Shown: piece by piece, positions 1 through 9,264 of the stretch
How positions within the stretch are numbered: position 1 is the stretch's first letter
Layout: every line of letters starts with the position of its first letter
NCBI RefSeq assembly: GCF_002024805.1
Contig: NZ_CP014337.1
Span: forward strand, 2,542,001 to 2,606,000
Source of the DNA: Elizabethkingia bruuniana
Lineage (GTDB): Bacteria > Bacteroidota > Bacteroidia > Flavobacteriales > Weeksellaceae
Length of the DNA stretch: 64,000 bases
Direction of reading: 5' to 3'
The notes under the pieces: model-generated
Databases searched by the model: none
Told to the model about the DNA's origin: nothing
The model's input: only the letters and a program-made list of their open reading frames with translations
Translations under genes and position numbers: made by a program

Positions 1-186
1 ACTTTATCCTCAGCTATTGCAGCTTATTTAGCACAAGGCAAAAATATATCCGATGCTGTTTCGCTGGGGCAACAATATGTTTTTGAAGCTATAAAAAGCG
101 CAAAGGATTTAAAAATAGGCAAAGGAAATGGCCCGCTTAATCATTTTTTCAACCCTCAAAAATTAATTATACATGAAATGGTCTGA
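1..186 (+). CDS. thiD: Hydroxymethylpyrimidine/phosphomethylpyrimidine kinase, C-terminal fragment
   Basis: An open frame runs from the first base of the window to a TGA at 184-186, so only the last 61 codons are visible. The fragment reads as the end of a ribokinase-fold kinase: the TLSSAIAAYLAQGKNISDAV segment resembles the conserved helix after the ATP-binding GxGCxxSS motif of ThiD, followed by an FEAIKSA helix and a GPLNHFF tail typical of ThiD C-termini. ThiD phosphorylates the pyrimidine precursor of thiamine. Its stop overlaps the start of tenA by 14 bp, implying a translationally coupled thiamine operon whose promoter, and any TPP riboswitch, lies left of the window. Confidence 0.8.
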   Translation, partial: TLSSAIAAYLAQGKNISDAVSLGQQYVFEAIKSAKDLKIGKGNGPLNHFFNPQKLIIHEMV

Positions 187-823
187 ATATACCTGGAAGC
201 AAATAGAAGAATATTATCAGTCGATACTTGTAATGCCTTTTGTTAAAGAATTGGCGGAAGGAAGTCTCTCAAAAGAGAAATTTCAGTTTTATATGGCTCA
301 GGATTCTTTATACCTCGAGCATTTCGGACGTGCACTTGCAATAATAGGAGCCAGAGCATATAATATTAATGATGTTTTATCTTATATGCGTTTTGCAGAA
401 AATGCTATCGTTGTAGAAAATGCATTACACGAGTCTTATTTCAAAGATTTCGATGTTAAAGAAAAAGGGAAAATGCAGCCTGTTTGTCATCACTATGTTC
501 ATTTCTTAAAAAGTACTGCTGCATTAGACGCTGTGGAAATTGCAATGGCAGCTGTCCTACCGTGCTTCTGGATTTATCAAAAAGTAGGTGATTATATATA
601 TGAGCATAAAAAAACAGATAACAATCCATATAAGAAATGGATTGACACTTATAGCGGTGAAGAGTTTGCACTTGCGGTTCGGCAAGCTATTGAAATTTGT
701 GATAGAGCAGCCGAGGCAACCACTCCGGAAATCAGAGCTAAAATGACAGAAGCCTTCATTACAGCAACACAAATGGAATATTATTTCTGGCAGGCAGCCT
801 ACGAACTAAAATCCTGGATATAA
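173..823 (+). CDS. tenA: Aminopyrimidine aminohydrolase / thiaminase II (TenA)
   Basis: 216 residues, the usual TenA length. TenA hydrolyses aminopyrimidines from degraded thiamine to hydroxymethylpyrimidine (HMP), the substrate of ThiD, whose gene it overlaps. Expected active-site residues are visible by eye: Asp44 in YMAQDSLYL, the nucleophile-type Cys131 in AVLPCFWIY, and Glu202 in the TQMEYYFW motif near the C-terminus. These match the Asp44/Cys135/Glu205 arrangement of Bacillus subtilis TenA. The start at 173 lies inside the end of thiD and gives a normal N-terminus. The protein should be cytoplasmic, with no signal peptide. No distinct terminator is seen after it. Confidence 0.92.
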   Translation: MKWSEYTWKQIEEYYQSILVMPFVKELAEGSLSKEKFQFYMAQDSLYLEHFGRALAIIGARAYNINDVLSYMRFAENAIVVENALHESYFKDFDVKEKGKMQPVCHHYVHFLKSTAALDAVEIAMAAVLPCFWIYQKVGDYIYEHKKTDNNPYKKWIDTYSGEEFALAVRQAIEICDRAAEATTPEIRAKMTEAFITATQMEYYFWQAAYELKSWI

Positions 824-952
824 AAATAAAGCCCTGAGAAATTCAGGGTTTGTCTTATTTATGATAAGAAACGGACATTATAATTAATAAAAAATAAAAT
901 TTAAATATCTGATTTAATTATATTTACATATAATCCATAAGATAAAATCAAT

Positions 953-1642
953 ATGATTGGTATTATAGCAGAGCTGGCTATTTCATGGCTTTTACTTTGG
1001 TTGTTTGCCAAAACTAATCTGGAAGTTTTAGGGCTTCTTCCATCAAAAAACAGATTAATTAATGCTGGTATCGGCTTATTATTATCCGGAATATGCTGTA
1101 TAATCTACCATGTATTGAAAACATATCCCGCAGATAACAATTGGATACTAAATAAACAAATTTCTTTTACAGCCATATTAAAAAGTACCTGGTGGACTTT
1201 TAAATCAGTACTATTTGAAGAGCTTATATTCAGAGGTGCTATTTTATATTTGCTAACAAGGACATTGAGTGTAAAAACATCATGTTTTTTATCCGCTATT
1301 GCTTTCGGAATTTATCATCTTTTTTCCTATAATGCCTTTGGTAATCCTGTACAGATGGTTATTGTATTCTTAATGACAGCAATTTTAGGTCTTGCATTAG
1401 CTTATAGTTTTACTAAAACTCAATCCCTTTACTTGCCTGTTAGCTTACATTTCGGATGGAATTTCTTTAATATTGTTATTTTCTCAAGCGGTCCACTTGG
1501 ATCACAACTCTTTATAAAAGCAAATGCAAATAAATTACAAGATGGCTTATCATTAGTAATCTTAGTATTTCAGGCAATAGCATTACCTCTTCTTATATGG
1601 TGGTATTTAAGCTATATTTCAAAAAAGCCTAAACAGATTTAA
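953..1642 (+). CDS. CPBP-family intramembrane glutamic protease (CAAX/Abi type)
   Basis: 229 residues with six or more hydrophobic segments. The signature motifs of the CPBP (Rce1-like) family are present in order: EExxxR (Glu89, Glu90, Arg94 in FEELIFRG), an FxxxH-like motif (Phe118-His122 in FGIYHLF), and HxxxN (His166-Asn170 in HFGWN). Members cleave or bind within the membrane; in bacteria they are linked to peptide maturation, self-immunity or unknown processes, so the substrate is not predictable. It stands alone, with about 130 bp of AT-rich upstream DNA, and is convergent with the regulator at 1668. The family call is firm, the role unknown. Confidence 0.85.
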   Translation: MIGIIAELAISWLLLWLFAKTNLEVLGLLPSKNRLINAGIGLLLSGICCIIYHVLKTYPADNNWILNKQISFTAILKSTWWTFKSVLFEELIFRGAILYLLTRTLSVKTSCFLSAIAFGIYHLFSYNAFGNPVQMVIVFLMTAILGLALAYSFTKTQSLYLPVSLHFGWNFFNIVIFSSGPLGSQLFIKANANKLQDGLSLVILVFQAIALPLLIWWYLSYISKKPKQI

Positions 1643-1667
1643 ATTTCTATCTAGGCTTCATTAAAGG

Positions 1668-3398
1668 TTATTCATTTGTAGATGATTTCATATCATCTAT
1701 ATCTTTTTTCCTCTTTTTAATAAATTCAGTTGGGCGAAGTCCATTAATTTCCTGAAATAAATCGGAAAAATTCTGCCTTGAAGCTATTCCACATTCATCT
1801 GATAAACTCTGAATTGTATAATTGAGATATTTTTCATTTTCATACATCAGTTGTGTGATATAATTTATTCTCAGGATCCCTAGATATCTACTAAAGTTCA
1901 TCCCCTTTGTCTCATTAATAAATTGAGAAAGGTAAGTACTGTTTGTTTCAAAAGTACCTGCAAGTTTATTTAATGTAACTCCTTTTTCGAGGAATTGTTT
2001 TTCTTTTTCAAACTTTTCTAATTTATCCTGAAGATCTTTATAAACTTCTTCACTCATTGTTGATTTACTCTGAGATGAAATGTTCTCATATGGAACTGAA
2101 GACGGTTCTGGTTCTATATGATGCTGGAGATTATCTTCAAGTTTCTTATACTTTGTTTTAATTTTCTTTTCGTTCTGATAGTATTTCCAGACATTATAAA
2201 CTAGTACACTCACTATTATGCACAAAAGAATAATCATACCCAGTCCCCACTTATTTTGACTCTCCAATTTATTCTGGATATCCATAAGATTCTGCGTATC
2301 ATATTCTCTATGTATTTTAGAAGATAAATAGGTGAAATCTCTGGTTAAAATTCCATCAGCTTTTAACAGAACCTTTGTATAATATAGTTCTTGTGCATGA
2401 TCATTATGTTTCCTATAATAGCTAATCAAAAGTTCATAATTATCCCTTAATTCCGGAAATATAAAATTGTGCTTTTGAAAAATTGAATCTACTTTTTTAA
2501 ACTGTTCTACTGCTTCATCTTCTTTACGAAGCCCCATATAACTTTTACCTATGTAGAAATCTACAACTGCAATCCACGCAAAATCATTATTACTTTCCAT
2601 TACAGGAATAGTTTGATTAAAAGTTTGGATTGCTTTACTAAACTGACCTTCTTGGAATTCTAAAGTACCTCTACACTTTAATAGATATGCCTTCTCTAAT
2701 GAAAACTCATTTTTCTTATCTCTATTAATAAATGCTAGTCCTTTCTCGGTTAAAAATTTAGCTTTTTCAAAATTCCCAAGATGGATATAACAAACTATAG
2801 CAAGATGCAAACTATTAAGATATATTCTACTATTATTATAAATTTCATTTGGATGATAATTCCCTGTTGTTCTTGGTTCAAAATATCCAATACATTCATT
2901 AAAGAGTTCTAATGCATCATTATAATAACCTAAATAACTTTTAACAACACCTAAAAAGTAGATTAATTGATTTTTCTGATAATCGTTATTTCCTTTTTTA
3001 GAGTATTCATATGCTTTCAGATATTCGTCTAAAGCTGACTTATATTTTTTATAATTGTAATAATAAATAGATCCTTTTACCAGATATGCCCTACTAATAA
3101 GATCATTATTCATAGTTTTCTTTGCTACCGCAATACTACTATCTGCATATATAAATTTATTTTCAGCTGTTGGAGAATAATAGAAAGCATCTTCATAGGC
3201 ATGCATTAATTCTTCATTATTCTTTTCTTTTTTTGCTTTTTGGATTAGTACCTTAACTGTACTAAGTGCTCTTTCATCATTTTCCTCTAAATTTTCATAT
3301 TTTTTTCTCAAATCATCGTATGATTGAGCCTTCAAATTTTCAACCTGAAAAATAAAAATTAGTAATAAAAAGTAAGATATGTATTTTTTTATACGCAT
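1668..3398 (-). CDS. TPR-containing membrane-bound AraC-type transcriptional regulator
   Basis: 576 residues. The N-terminal hydrophobic segment (about residues 6-23, ending NLKAQS) looks like a signal peptide. It is followed by some 350 residues of TPR-like helices (YLVKGSIYYYNYKKYKSALD and similar), a transmembrane helix near 385-405 (WGLGMIILLCIIVSVLVYNV), a charged coiled-coil stretch, and a C-terminal AraC-type helix-turn-helix (NYTIQSLSDECGIASRQNFSDL, about 515-560). This is the one-component sensor layout common in Flavobacteriia: periplasmic TPR sensor, membrane anchor, cytoplasmic DNA-binding domain. Ligand and targets are unknown. A TPR-TM-HTH protein with a LuxR-like end lies at 49208. 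Confidence 0.85.
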   Translation of the reverse strand: MRIKKYISYFLLLIFIFQVENLKAQSYDDLRKKYENLEENDERALSTVKVLIQKAKKEKNNEELMHAYEDAFYYSPTAENKFIYADSSIAVAKKTMNNDLISRAYLVKGSIYYYNYKKYKSALDEYLKAYEYSKKGNNDYQKNQLIYFLGVVKSYLGYYNDALELFNECIGYFEPRTTGNYHPNEIYNNSRIYLNSLHLAIVCYIHLGNFEKAKFLTEKGLAFINRDKKNEFSLEKAYLLKCRGTLEFQEGQFSKAIQTFNQTIPVMESNNDFAWIAVVDFYIGKSYMGLRKEDEAVEQFKKVDSIFQKHNFIFPELRDNYELLISYYRKHNDHAQELYYTKVLLKADGILTRDFTYLSSKIHREYDTQNLMDIQNKLESQNKWGLGMIILLCIIVSVLVYNVWKYYQNEKKIKTKYKKLEDNLQHHIEPEPSSVPYENISSQSKSTMSEEVYKDLQDKLEKFEKEKQFLEKGVTLNKLAGTFETNSTYLSQFINETKGMNFSRYLGILRINYITQLMYENEKYLNYTIQSLSDECGIASRQNFSDLFQEINGLRPTEFIKKRKKDIDDMKSSTNE

Positions 3399-3704
3399 TG
3401 CTGTTTAAAGTGTGCAATTTATTTACATCAAAAATAATGAAAAAGCATCAAATAATAATATATACATCATAAAATTAAATAATAATATTTCATCACGAAA
3501 CAAAAGATAAACACTTGAATACCATCTTTTTATAATTTTAATCATTGTCCTAATTTATAAATAAGGACGTCTTTATCTATAAATTAACTAATATAGGACT
3601 ACTATTTCTTGTGGTTCAGAATATTCTCCCATAATTTAGTCGAAGCAAAAAGAAAGAAAAATTGACCTTTGTAAAATCAGGTCAAATATAAAATAAAATC
3701 AATT
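3399..3704. other. Intergenic region with a 22-bp near-palindrome and a short hairpin
   Basis: 306 bp of very AT-rich DNA between divergent genes. It holds an almost perfect 22-bp palindrome at 3547-3568 (arms GTCCT..AGGAC around an AT-rich centre, one mismatched pair) and a hairpin at 3662-3685 (TTGACCT / AGGTCAA) just before the small gene at 3705. No open frame is convincing here, and no TAnnTTTG element was found. Confidence 0.5.
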
Positions 3705-3965
3705 ATGAAAAAGTTAATCTTATTAATAGCAACTGGTATTCTATTACTATCAAATACAGGTTATAGAGAAGCAGAAGAGCTTGGCACTATAGGATCTACT
3801 CAAAATAATAATACAGCTAGTGCAAATGACACCAAATTAACAAATGATAGTATAATTAGGAACTTAAAAGAGCAGGCAGTTCCAGAAAAGAAAAAAATAA
3901 GTCCTATTTCAGAAACTGCAGAGTCTAGCGATACTCCTCCTATAAAAGATAAAATACGCTATTAG
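3705..3965 (+). CDS. Small exported hypothetical protein
   Basis: 86 residues. The N-terminus MKKLILLIATGILLLSNTG is a clear signal-peptide-like segment without a lipobox cysteine. The rest is hydrophilic and low in complexity (Asn, Thr, Ser, Glu, Lys) with no recognisable domain, consistent with a short secreted or periplasmic peptide. A 7-bp hairpin lies about 20 bp upstream of its start. I do not recognise the family. It could be an annotation artefact, but the signal peptide at the ATG argues for a real gene. Confidence 0.5.
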   Translation: MKKLILLIATGILLLSNTGYREAEELGTIGSTQNNNTASANDTKLTNDSIIRNLKEQAVPEKKKISPISETAESSDTPPIKDKIRY

Positions 3966-4150
3966 AATTAGACCAATTTCACATTCATCATACATTTTAA
4001 TCTTCTTCTTTATGGGGGTTTTCCTACTTGCGAGAGCACTTTTTGGAAAACCTCTGTTAAAGAGGTTCTTTCGTTTATAGCTTTATAGTTCTTTTCAGAA
4101 ATATTTCTAAGATCAAGAACCCTCTCGTTTAAATACTCTATAATTCAATT

Positions 4151-5077
4151 TCAGTTATACATAGAATATTGTTTGGGATTCATTCCAATGTGTTGCTTAA
4201 ATATCCTGGAAAAGTGCCCCAGATTGGTAAATCCTAACTTATACCCTACTTCCGAAACCGAATATTTCTTTTCTTTCAATAATATAGTAGCTTCTTTCAT
4301 TCTTAAACCTTGATAGTAGCTAAAAATACTATTACCAAATATCTGACTAAATAAACGTTTCAGTTTTGTAGAACTCATTCCTGCATGAACAGATAATTCA
4401 CTAATAACCGGGGGCACACCCAGATCTCCAATGATTAATGCTCTAATCTTATAAATAGCTTCTATATCATGAATGTTTAAGGCATAAAGTCGTTTTTCAT
4501 CCCGTTTATTCAACTCTATCAATAGCCTGCAAATAAGTTCTTCTGCTTTTACTCTTAAGAAAAATAACTCAAAGACCTCATCGGTATTTTCTGAAATTAT
4601 ATCATTAACGGTTTCCAGCAAAGACGGATAAAGTATTTGTTCAAAAAGATAAGGTTGTGCATTTTGTAGCAAACCTTTTAAAATAGGGGACTGTTCATAA
4701 GTGTAAAATAAATTATTCAGATAATGAGCATCTATTTCTATATTAATGGTAGCAGTATTAGAATGAATAGAAATAGCCTCGTCAGTATTCAATCGACTGG
4801 TTCCAATCATAACAGAAGGGATTCCTGATTTTGAGAAAACATTCTGAAATTTAAAAAATATCATTTTTCTGGTGGTATCTATATCCGGATTCTCAATAAC
4901 CAAATCTTCATAAAGCTCATAATTACTAATAATCATTCGGATATGTTCATTAAAAACAAAACCTCGACAATATCCCTTACCAAATCTAGCAGGGATTTCT
5001 AACTTTCTATTTTCTACTTCTACTCCCAACAGATTGGAGAAAAGCTTAATAACTTTTGGAATCGTAATATCTTTCAT
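4151..5077 (-). CDS. AraC family transcriptional regulator (divergent from tet(X)-like gene)
   Basis: 308 residues. The C-terminal 100 residues hold the two AraC helix-turn-helices: PPVISELSVHAGMSSTKLKR, then YSVSEVGYKLGFTNLGHFSR followed by the typical FKQHIGMNPKQY ending. The N-terminal 200 residues resemble no ligand domain I can name. The start is 99 bp from the divergently transcribed Tet(X)-like monooxygenase at 5177, so the simplest reading is a local regulator acting on the shared intergenic region. Two similar 14-15 bp half-sites about 21 bp apart (5100 and 5121) fit AraC-type binding. Regulation of the monooxygenase is an inference from position. Confidence 0.88.
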   Translation of the reverse strand: MKDITIPKVIKLFSNLLGVEVENRKLEIPARFGKGYCRGFVFNEHIRMIISNYELYEDLVIENPDIDTTRKMIFFKFQNVFSKSGIPSVMIGTSRLNTDEAISIHSNTATINIEIDAHYLNNLFYTYEQSPILKGLLQNAQPYLFEQILYPSLLETVNDIISENTDEVFELFFLRVKAEELICRLLIELNKRDEKRLYALNIHDIEAIYKIRALIIGDLGVPPVISELSVHAGMSSTKLKRLFSQIFGNSIFSYYQGLRMKEATILLKEKKYSVSEVGYKLGFTNLGHFSRIFKQHIGMNPKQYSMYN

Positions 5078-5099
5078 TCAACAAAAGTCTTTTACGACT

Positions 5100-5134
5100 A
5101 TTTTCATGTCTAATATAATTATTTTGTCCGTAAT
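5100..5134. promoter_or_regulatory. Candidate AraC half-sites between divergent genes
   Basis: ATTTTCATGTCTAAT at 5100-5114 and ATTTTGTCCGTAAT at 5121-5134 are imperfect direct repeats with start points 21 bp apart, about two helical turns. They lie in the 99-bp gap between the AraC gene and the monooxygenase. This is inference from sequence similarity only. Confidence 0.3.
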
Positions 5135-5158
5135 AATACTTTGAAATTTGTATCATAA

Positions 5159-6304
<1,146 letters not shown>

Positions 6305-6465
6305 ATAAACCTCAATCGAAACCAAAAATACAGATCCATAAGTTATTTAAAGGCATCTTGTTGCTTCAAAATATTCTACCCATCATAACACAACATATGT
6401 AAACAATTGTTTTTCATATAGATATAACATAATTTATGTAAATTTAATCCCAAGTATTACATGTT

Positions 6466-7677
6466 ATGAAATCTATAAAAATCTTATTTTTTTCTTGTGT
6501 TTCTTTAGTTTTACTATTGTTTTCCCCAAGGCTTTCAGCACAAAGGATAAAGCGGCTAGATGGTTCTTCAATTCATTTCAACCAATTAGATCATACCATA
6601 AAAAAATTAATGGATACCGCAAAAGTAACAGGCTTATCTGTTGCTGTATTCAATAAGAACAAACCTATATTTATTAAAAGTTATGGTTATGCAGACCTTT
6701 CAGCACAAAAAAAGATGGATACTGCCACCATTTACTGGAGCTGCTCTTTGAGTAAAGCTGTATTTGCCTATATTGTTTTAAAAATGGTAGACAAAGGTAT
6801 TATTAATCTTGACACCCCTTTAGTCCAATACCTAAAGAAGCCACTATATGAATATACTTTTACAAAGAAAACCCGAGGATATCAGGACATAAAAGAAGAC
6901 AAAAGATACGAAAAGATCACAGCAAGAATGTGTCTGGATCATACAACCGGTCTGCCTAATTACAGAGGATTCGAAACTGATGGAAAACTAAGAATTAAAT
7001 ATGATCCGGGAACCAAGTTTAGTTACTCAGGGGAAGGAATGTATTTATTACAGTTTGTACTAGAGCAAATTACAGGCAAAGATTTTGAGTCTATTGCTCA
7101 GGAAGAAGCTTTTCGTCCTTTAATTATGAAAAACAGCAGTTATGTATGGCAGAATGCTTTTGATAAAGACTATTGTATTGGACATGATTCACTACAAAAG
7201 CCTTATGAATTCGACAAAAGGACTTCTCCCCATTCAGCAGGATCAATGTATACTACTATAAATGATTTTTCAAATTTCTTTACAGCCTTATTACAGAAAA
7301 AGGGGCTTTCAAAAAAAAGCATTCATGAAATGTTTTCTCCACAGATTCCTATTCTTTCCAAGCAACAGTTTGGTCCTAATGCTTTATTAGATGACAAAAC
7401 GATTACTAATACCAAAATATTTTACGGATTAGGGGTAGGTCTACTTAAAACACCTTATGGCTATGCTTTCTTTAAAGAAGGCCATAGTGAAGGTTGGGGG
7501 CATTATGCTATTGGATTTCCGGAAAAAGGCATCGGCATCATTATTATGACCAACAGTGATAATGGAGAAAGCATTTTTAAATCCCTTATGGAGACTGCTA
7601 TTGGTAATATATATACACCTTGGTACTGGGAAAATTATACCCCACTCGACCAAAAGCTAAATAATAGAGCTAAATAA
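6466..7677 (+). CDS. Exported beta-lactamase-fold serine hydrolase
   Basis: 403 residues with a signal peptide (MKSIKILFFSCVSLVLLLF..LSAQ, cleavage near 26). It has the class C beta-lactamase/DD-peptidase fold motifs: SxxK at Ser94-Lys97 (SLSK), the YxG/YxN-type motif at Tyr187 (FSYSGEGM), and a late HSEGWGHY segment in place of KTG. This places it with the broad penicillin-binding-protein-like serine hydrolases (Pfam Beta-lactamase), which include esterases, D-aminopeptidases and DD-carboxypeptidases. True cephalosporinase activity cannot be inferred from these motifs. It is monocistronic, followed by a terminator hairpin at 7753-7775, and likely periplasmic. Confidence 0.85.
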   Translation: MKSIKILFFSCVSLVLLLFSPRLSAQRIKRLDGSSIHFNQLDHTIKKLMDTAKVTGLSVAVFNKNKPIFIKSYGYADLSAQKKMDTATIYWSCSLSKAVFAYIVLKMVDKGIINLDTPLVQYLKKPLYEYTFTKKTRGYQDIKEDKRYEKITARMCLDHTTGLPNYRGFETDGKLRIKYDPGTKFSYSGEGMYLLQFVLEQITGKDFESIAQEEAFRPLIMKNSSYVWQNAFDKDYCIGHDSLQKPYEFDKRTSPHSAGSMYTTINDFSNFFTALLQKKGLSKKSIHEMFSPQIPILSKQQFGPNALLDDKTITNTKIFYGLGVGLLKTPYGYAFFKEGHSEGWGHYAIGFPEKGIGIIIMTNSDNGESIFKSLMETAIGNIYTPWYWENYTPLDQKLNNRAK

Positions 7678-7752
7678 AATCTGTAATAGATATCATCACA
7701 ACATATTTGAATATTATTGCAAATTTTACTTCATGATTATAAAAACAAAAAA

Positions 7753-7775
7753 CCTACTATTACTAGTAGGTTTTT
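7753..7775. terminator. Bidirectional intrinsic terminator
   Basis: CCTACTA (7753-7759) and TAGTAGG (7764-7770) form a 7-bp stem with a TTAC loop, flanked by an A-run on the left and a T-run on the right. It can end the serine hydrolase mRNA on + and the tRNA-Ser transcript on -. Confidence 0.8.
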
Positions 7776-7785
7776 AATTATTCCG

Positions 7786-7870
7786 CGGAGAGTGAGGGAT
7801 TCGAACCCCCGGACCTGTTACAGTCAACAGTTTTCAAGACTGCCGCAATCGACCACTCTGCCAACTCTCC
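7786..7870 (-). tRNA. tRNA-Ser (anticodon UGA)
   Basis: Read on the minus strand, the 5' end GGAGAGT pairs with ACTCTCC at the 3' end. The D-arm (GGCAGAGTGGTC), an anticodon stem-loop with CTTGAAAA (anticodon TGA), a long class II variable arm and a T-arm GGTTCGAATCC are all present. Discriminator base G is at 7786. The 3' CCA is not encoded. The length of 85 nt plus the long variable arm fits serine. A promoter lies 31 bp upstream. Confidence 0.95.
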
Positions 7871-7901
7871 TTTCAAATTCTGTTCTGAATTTTTAGTGGT
7901 G

Positions 7902-7934
7902 CAAATATAGGGGGATTTATCGTTACACTCCAAA
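7902..7934 (-). promoter_or_regulatory. Promoter of tRNA-Ser
   Basis: On the minus strand TATATTTG (7902-7909) matches the Bacteroidota -7 element TAnnTTTG, with TTTG (7931-7934) 21 bp upstream as the -33 element. The distance to the tRNA 5' end is 31 nt. This is one of the best two-part promoters in the window. Confidence 0.75.
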
Positions 7935-8063
7935 TATTTTACTTAATAATTTACTATTACATCTTTAAAATACTGGGGATCAACTACAAAAATTTTAATA
8001 TACAATTCCTACAAACCGCTATATTCAGGCCGTTTTACAATTTTCACCAATATTGACAAAAAT

Positions 8064-8101
8064 AAAATGCGCCAAGTTTTAATTAAAACTTGGCGCATTT
8101 T
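8064..8101 (-). terminator. Terminator of trxB
   Basis: A perfect 17-bp inverted repeat (core ATGCGCCAAGTTTT / AAAACTTGGCGCAT) with an AATT loop sits 28 bp beyond the trxB stop. It is flanked by A/T runs, so it works for minus-strand transcripts and possibly in both directions. Confidence 0.85.
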
Positions 8102-8128
8102 TATAATTAAATTTATTCAAATCGAATC

Positions 8129-9079
8129 TTAATTCTCAACATGCTCAAGGCCGCTAAGATATTTCTCGGCATCCATCGCCGCCATACAACCACTTCCAGC
8201 TGCTGTAATTGCCTGTCTATAGATATGATCCTGAACATCACCTGCTGCAAATACACCAGGAAGATTTGTTCTGGTAGATCCTTTTTCTGTAAGGATATAA
8301 CCATTTTCATCCAAATCAAGCTGGCCACCAAAAACTTCTGTATTAGGCTTATGACCAATAGCGATGAAAATACCATGAACATCTATTGTAGATTTCTCAT
8401 TGGTAACATTATTAATTGCTACAGCTCTTTCTACAAGATTATTTTCACCTTCAATAGCCACTAATTCATGATTGAATTTCACTTCGATATTAGAAGTATT
8501 CATTACACGATGAACCATAGCTTTAGAAGCTCGGAAATGATCTTTACGAACTAACATAATCACCTTATTACATATCTTAGACAGATAAGTAGCCTCTTCA
8601 GCAGCAGTATCTCCTGCTCCTACAACAACAACATCTTTTCCTTTGTAAAAGAAACCATCGCAAGTAGCACAAGCAGACACACCTCCACCACTGTATTTTT
8701 TCTCGTCGTCTAATCCAAGATATTTAGCTGTTGCTCCTGTAGAAATAATTACAGTTTTAGCCAGTATTTCACGGCTACCTGTGCTTAGCTTGTGTACACC
8801 ACCTGCTTCTTTAGCAAATTCTACAGTGCTAATCATCTCATAGTGAACTTTAGTTTCAAAACGCTCCGCTTGCTTTTGCAAATCCATCATCATTTCAGGT
8901 CCTGTAATTCCTGACGGATATCCCGGAAAGTTTTCTACTTCGGTTGTTGTAGTTAATTGCCCTCCCGGCTCAAGTCCGGTAAAAAGTTCTGGCTTCATGT
9001 CTGCTCTTGCAGCGTAAATAGCTGCTGTAAATCCTGCAGGCCCAGAGCCCACGATCACACAATCTAAAATATTTTCCAT
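8129..9079 (-). CDS. trxB: Thioredoxin-disulfide reductase
   Basis: 316 residues, standard bacterial low-molecular-weight TrxR. FAD-binding GSGPAGFTAAIYAARA near the N-terminus, the redox-active pair Cys137-Ala-Thr-Cys140 in SACATCDGFFY, the NADPH-binding GAGDTAAEEATYL, and the C-terminal FAD motif GVFAAGDVQD are all visible. It reduces thioredoxin with NADPH in the cytoplasm. It is monocistronic, ending in a strong hairpin at 8064-8101. A paralogue lacking the CxxC, a ferredoxin-NADP reductase, lies at 36387. Confidence 0.97.
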   Translation of the reverse strand: MENILDCVIVGSGPAGFTAAIYAARADMKPELFTGLEPGGQLTTTTEVENFPGYPSGITGPEMMMDLQKQAERFETKVHYEMISTVEFAKEAGGVHKLSTGSREILAKTVIISTGATAKYLGLDDEKKYSGGGVSACATCDGFFYKGKDVVVVGAGDTAAEEATYLSKICNKVIMLVRKDHFRASKAMVHRVMNTSNIEVKFNHELVAIEGENNLVERAVAINNVTNEKSTIDVHGIFIAIGHKPNTEVFGGQLDLDENGYILTEKGSTRTNLPGVFAAGDVQDHIYRQAITAAGSGCMAAMDAEKYLSGLEHVEN

Positions 9080-9264
9080 ATAATCTCAGTTCGGATACAA
9101 ATTTCGGTAATCTTATATTACTTTGTCAAATTTTAATATTGAGTTTTATCAATAACTTTTATAGCAAATAATTAATAAAGTTTGTTGGATTTATAAGTTA
9201 TTAGATGTACACTTCAGCACCATTATAACTATGTCTTTATATTTCCTATTATTAATCGTTAAAA

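Noticed and set aside
1-823. TPP riboswitch upstream of the thiamine genes
   Set aside because: The thiD 5' end and the operon promoter are outside the window; nothing riboswitch-like is visible inside.
6466-7677. Calling the serine hydrolase a class C beta-lactamase
   Set aside because: SxxK and a Tyr motif are present, but a clear KTG is not and the family is broad; resistance activity is not supported.
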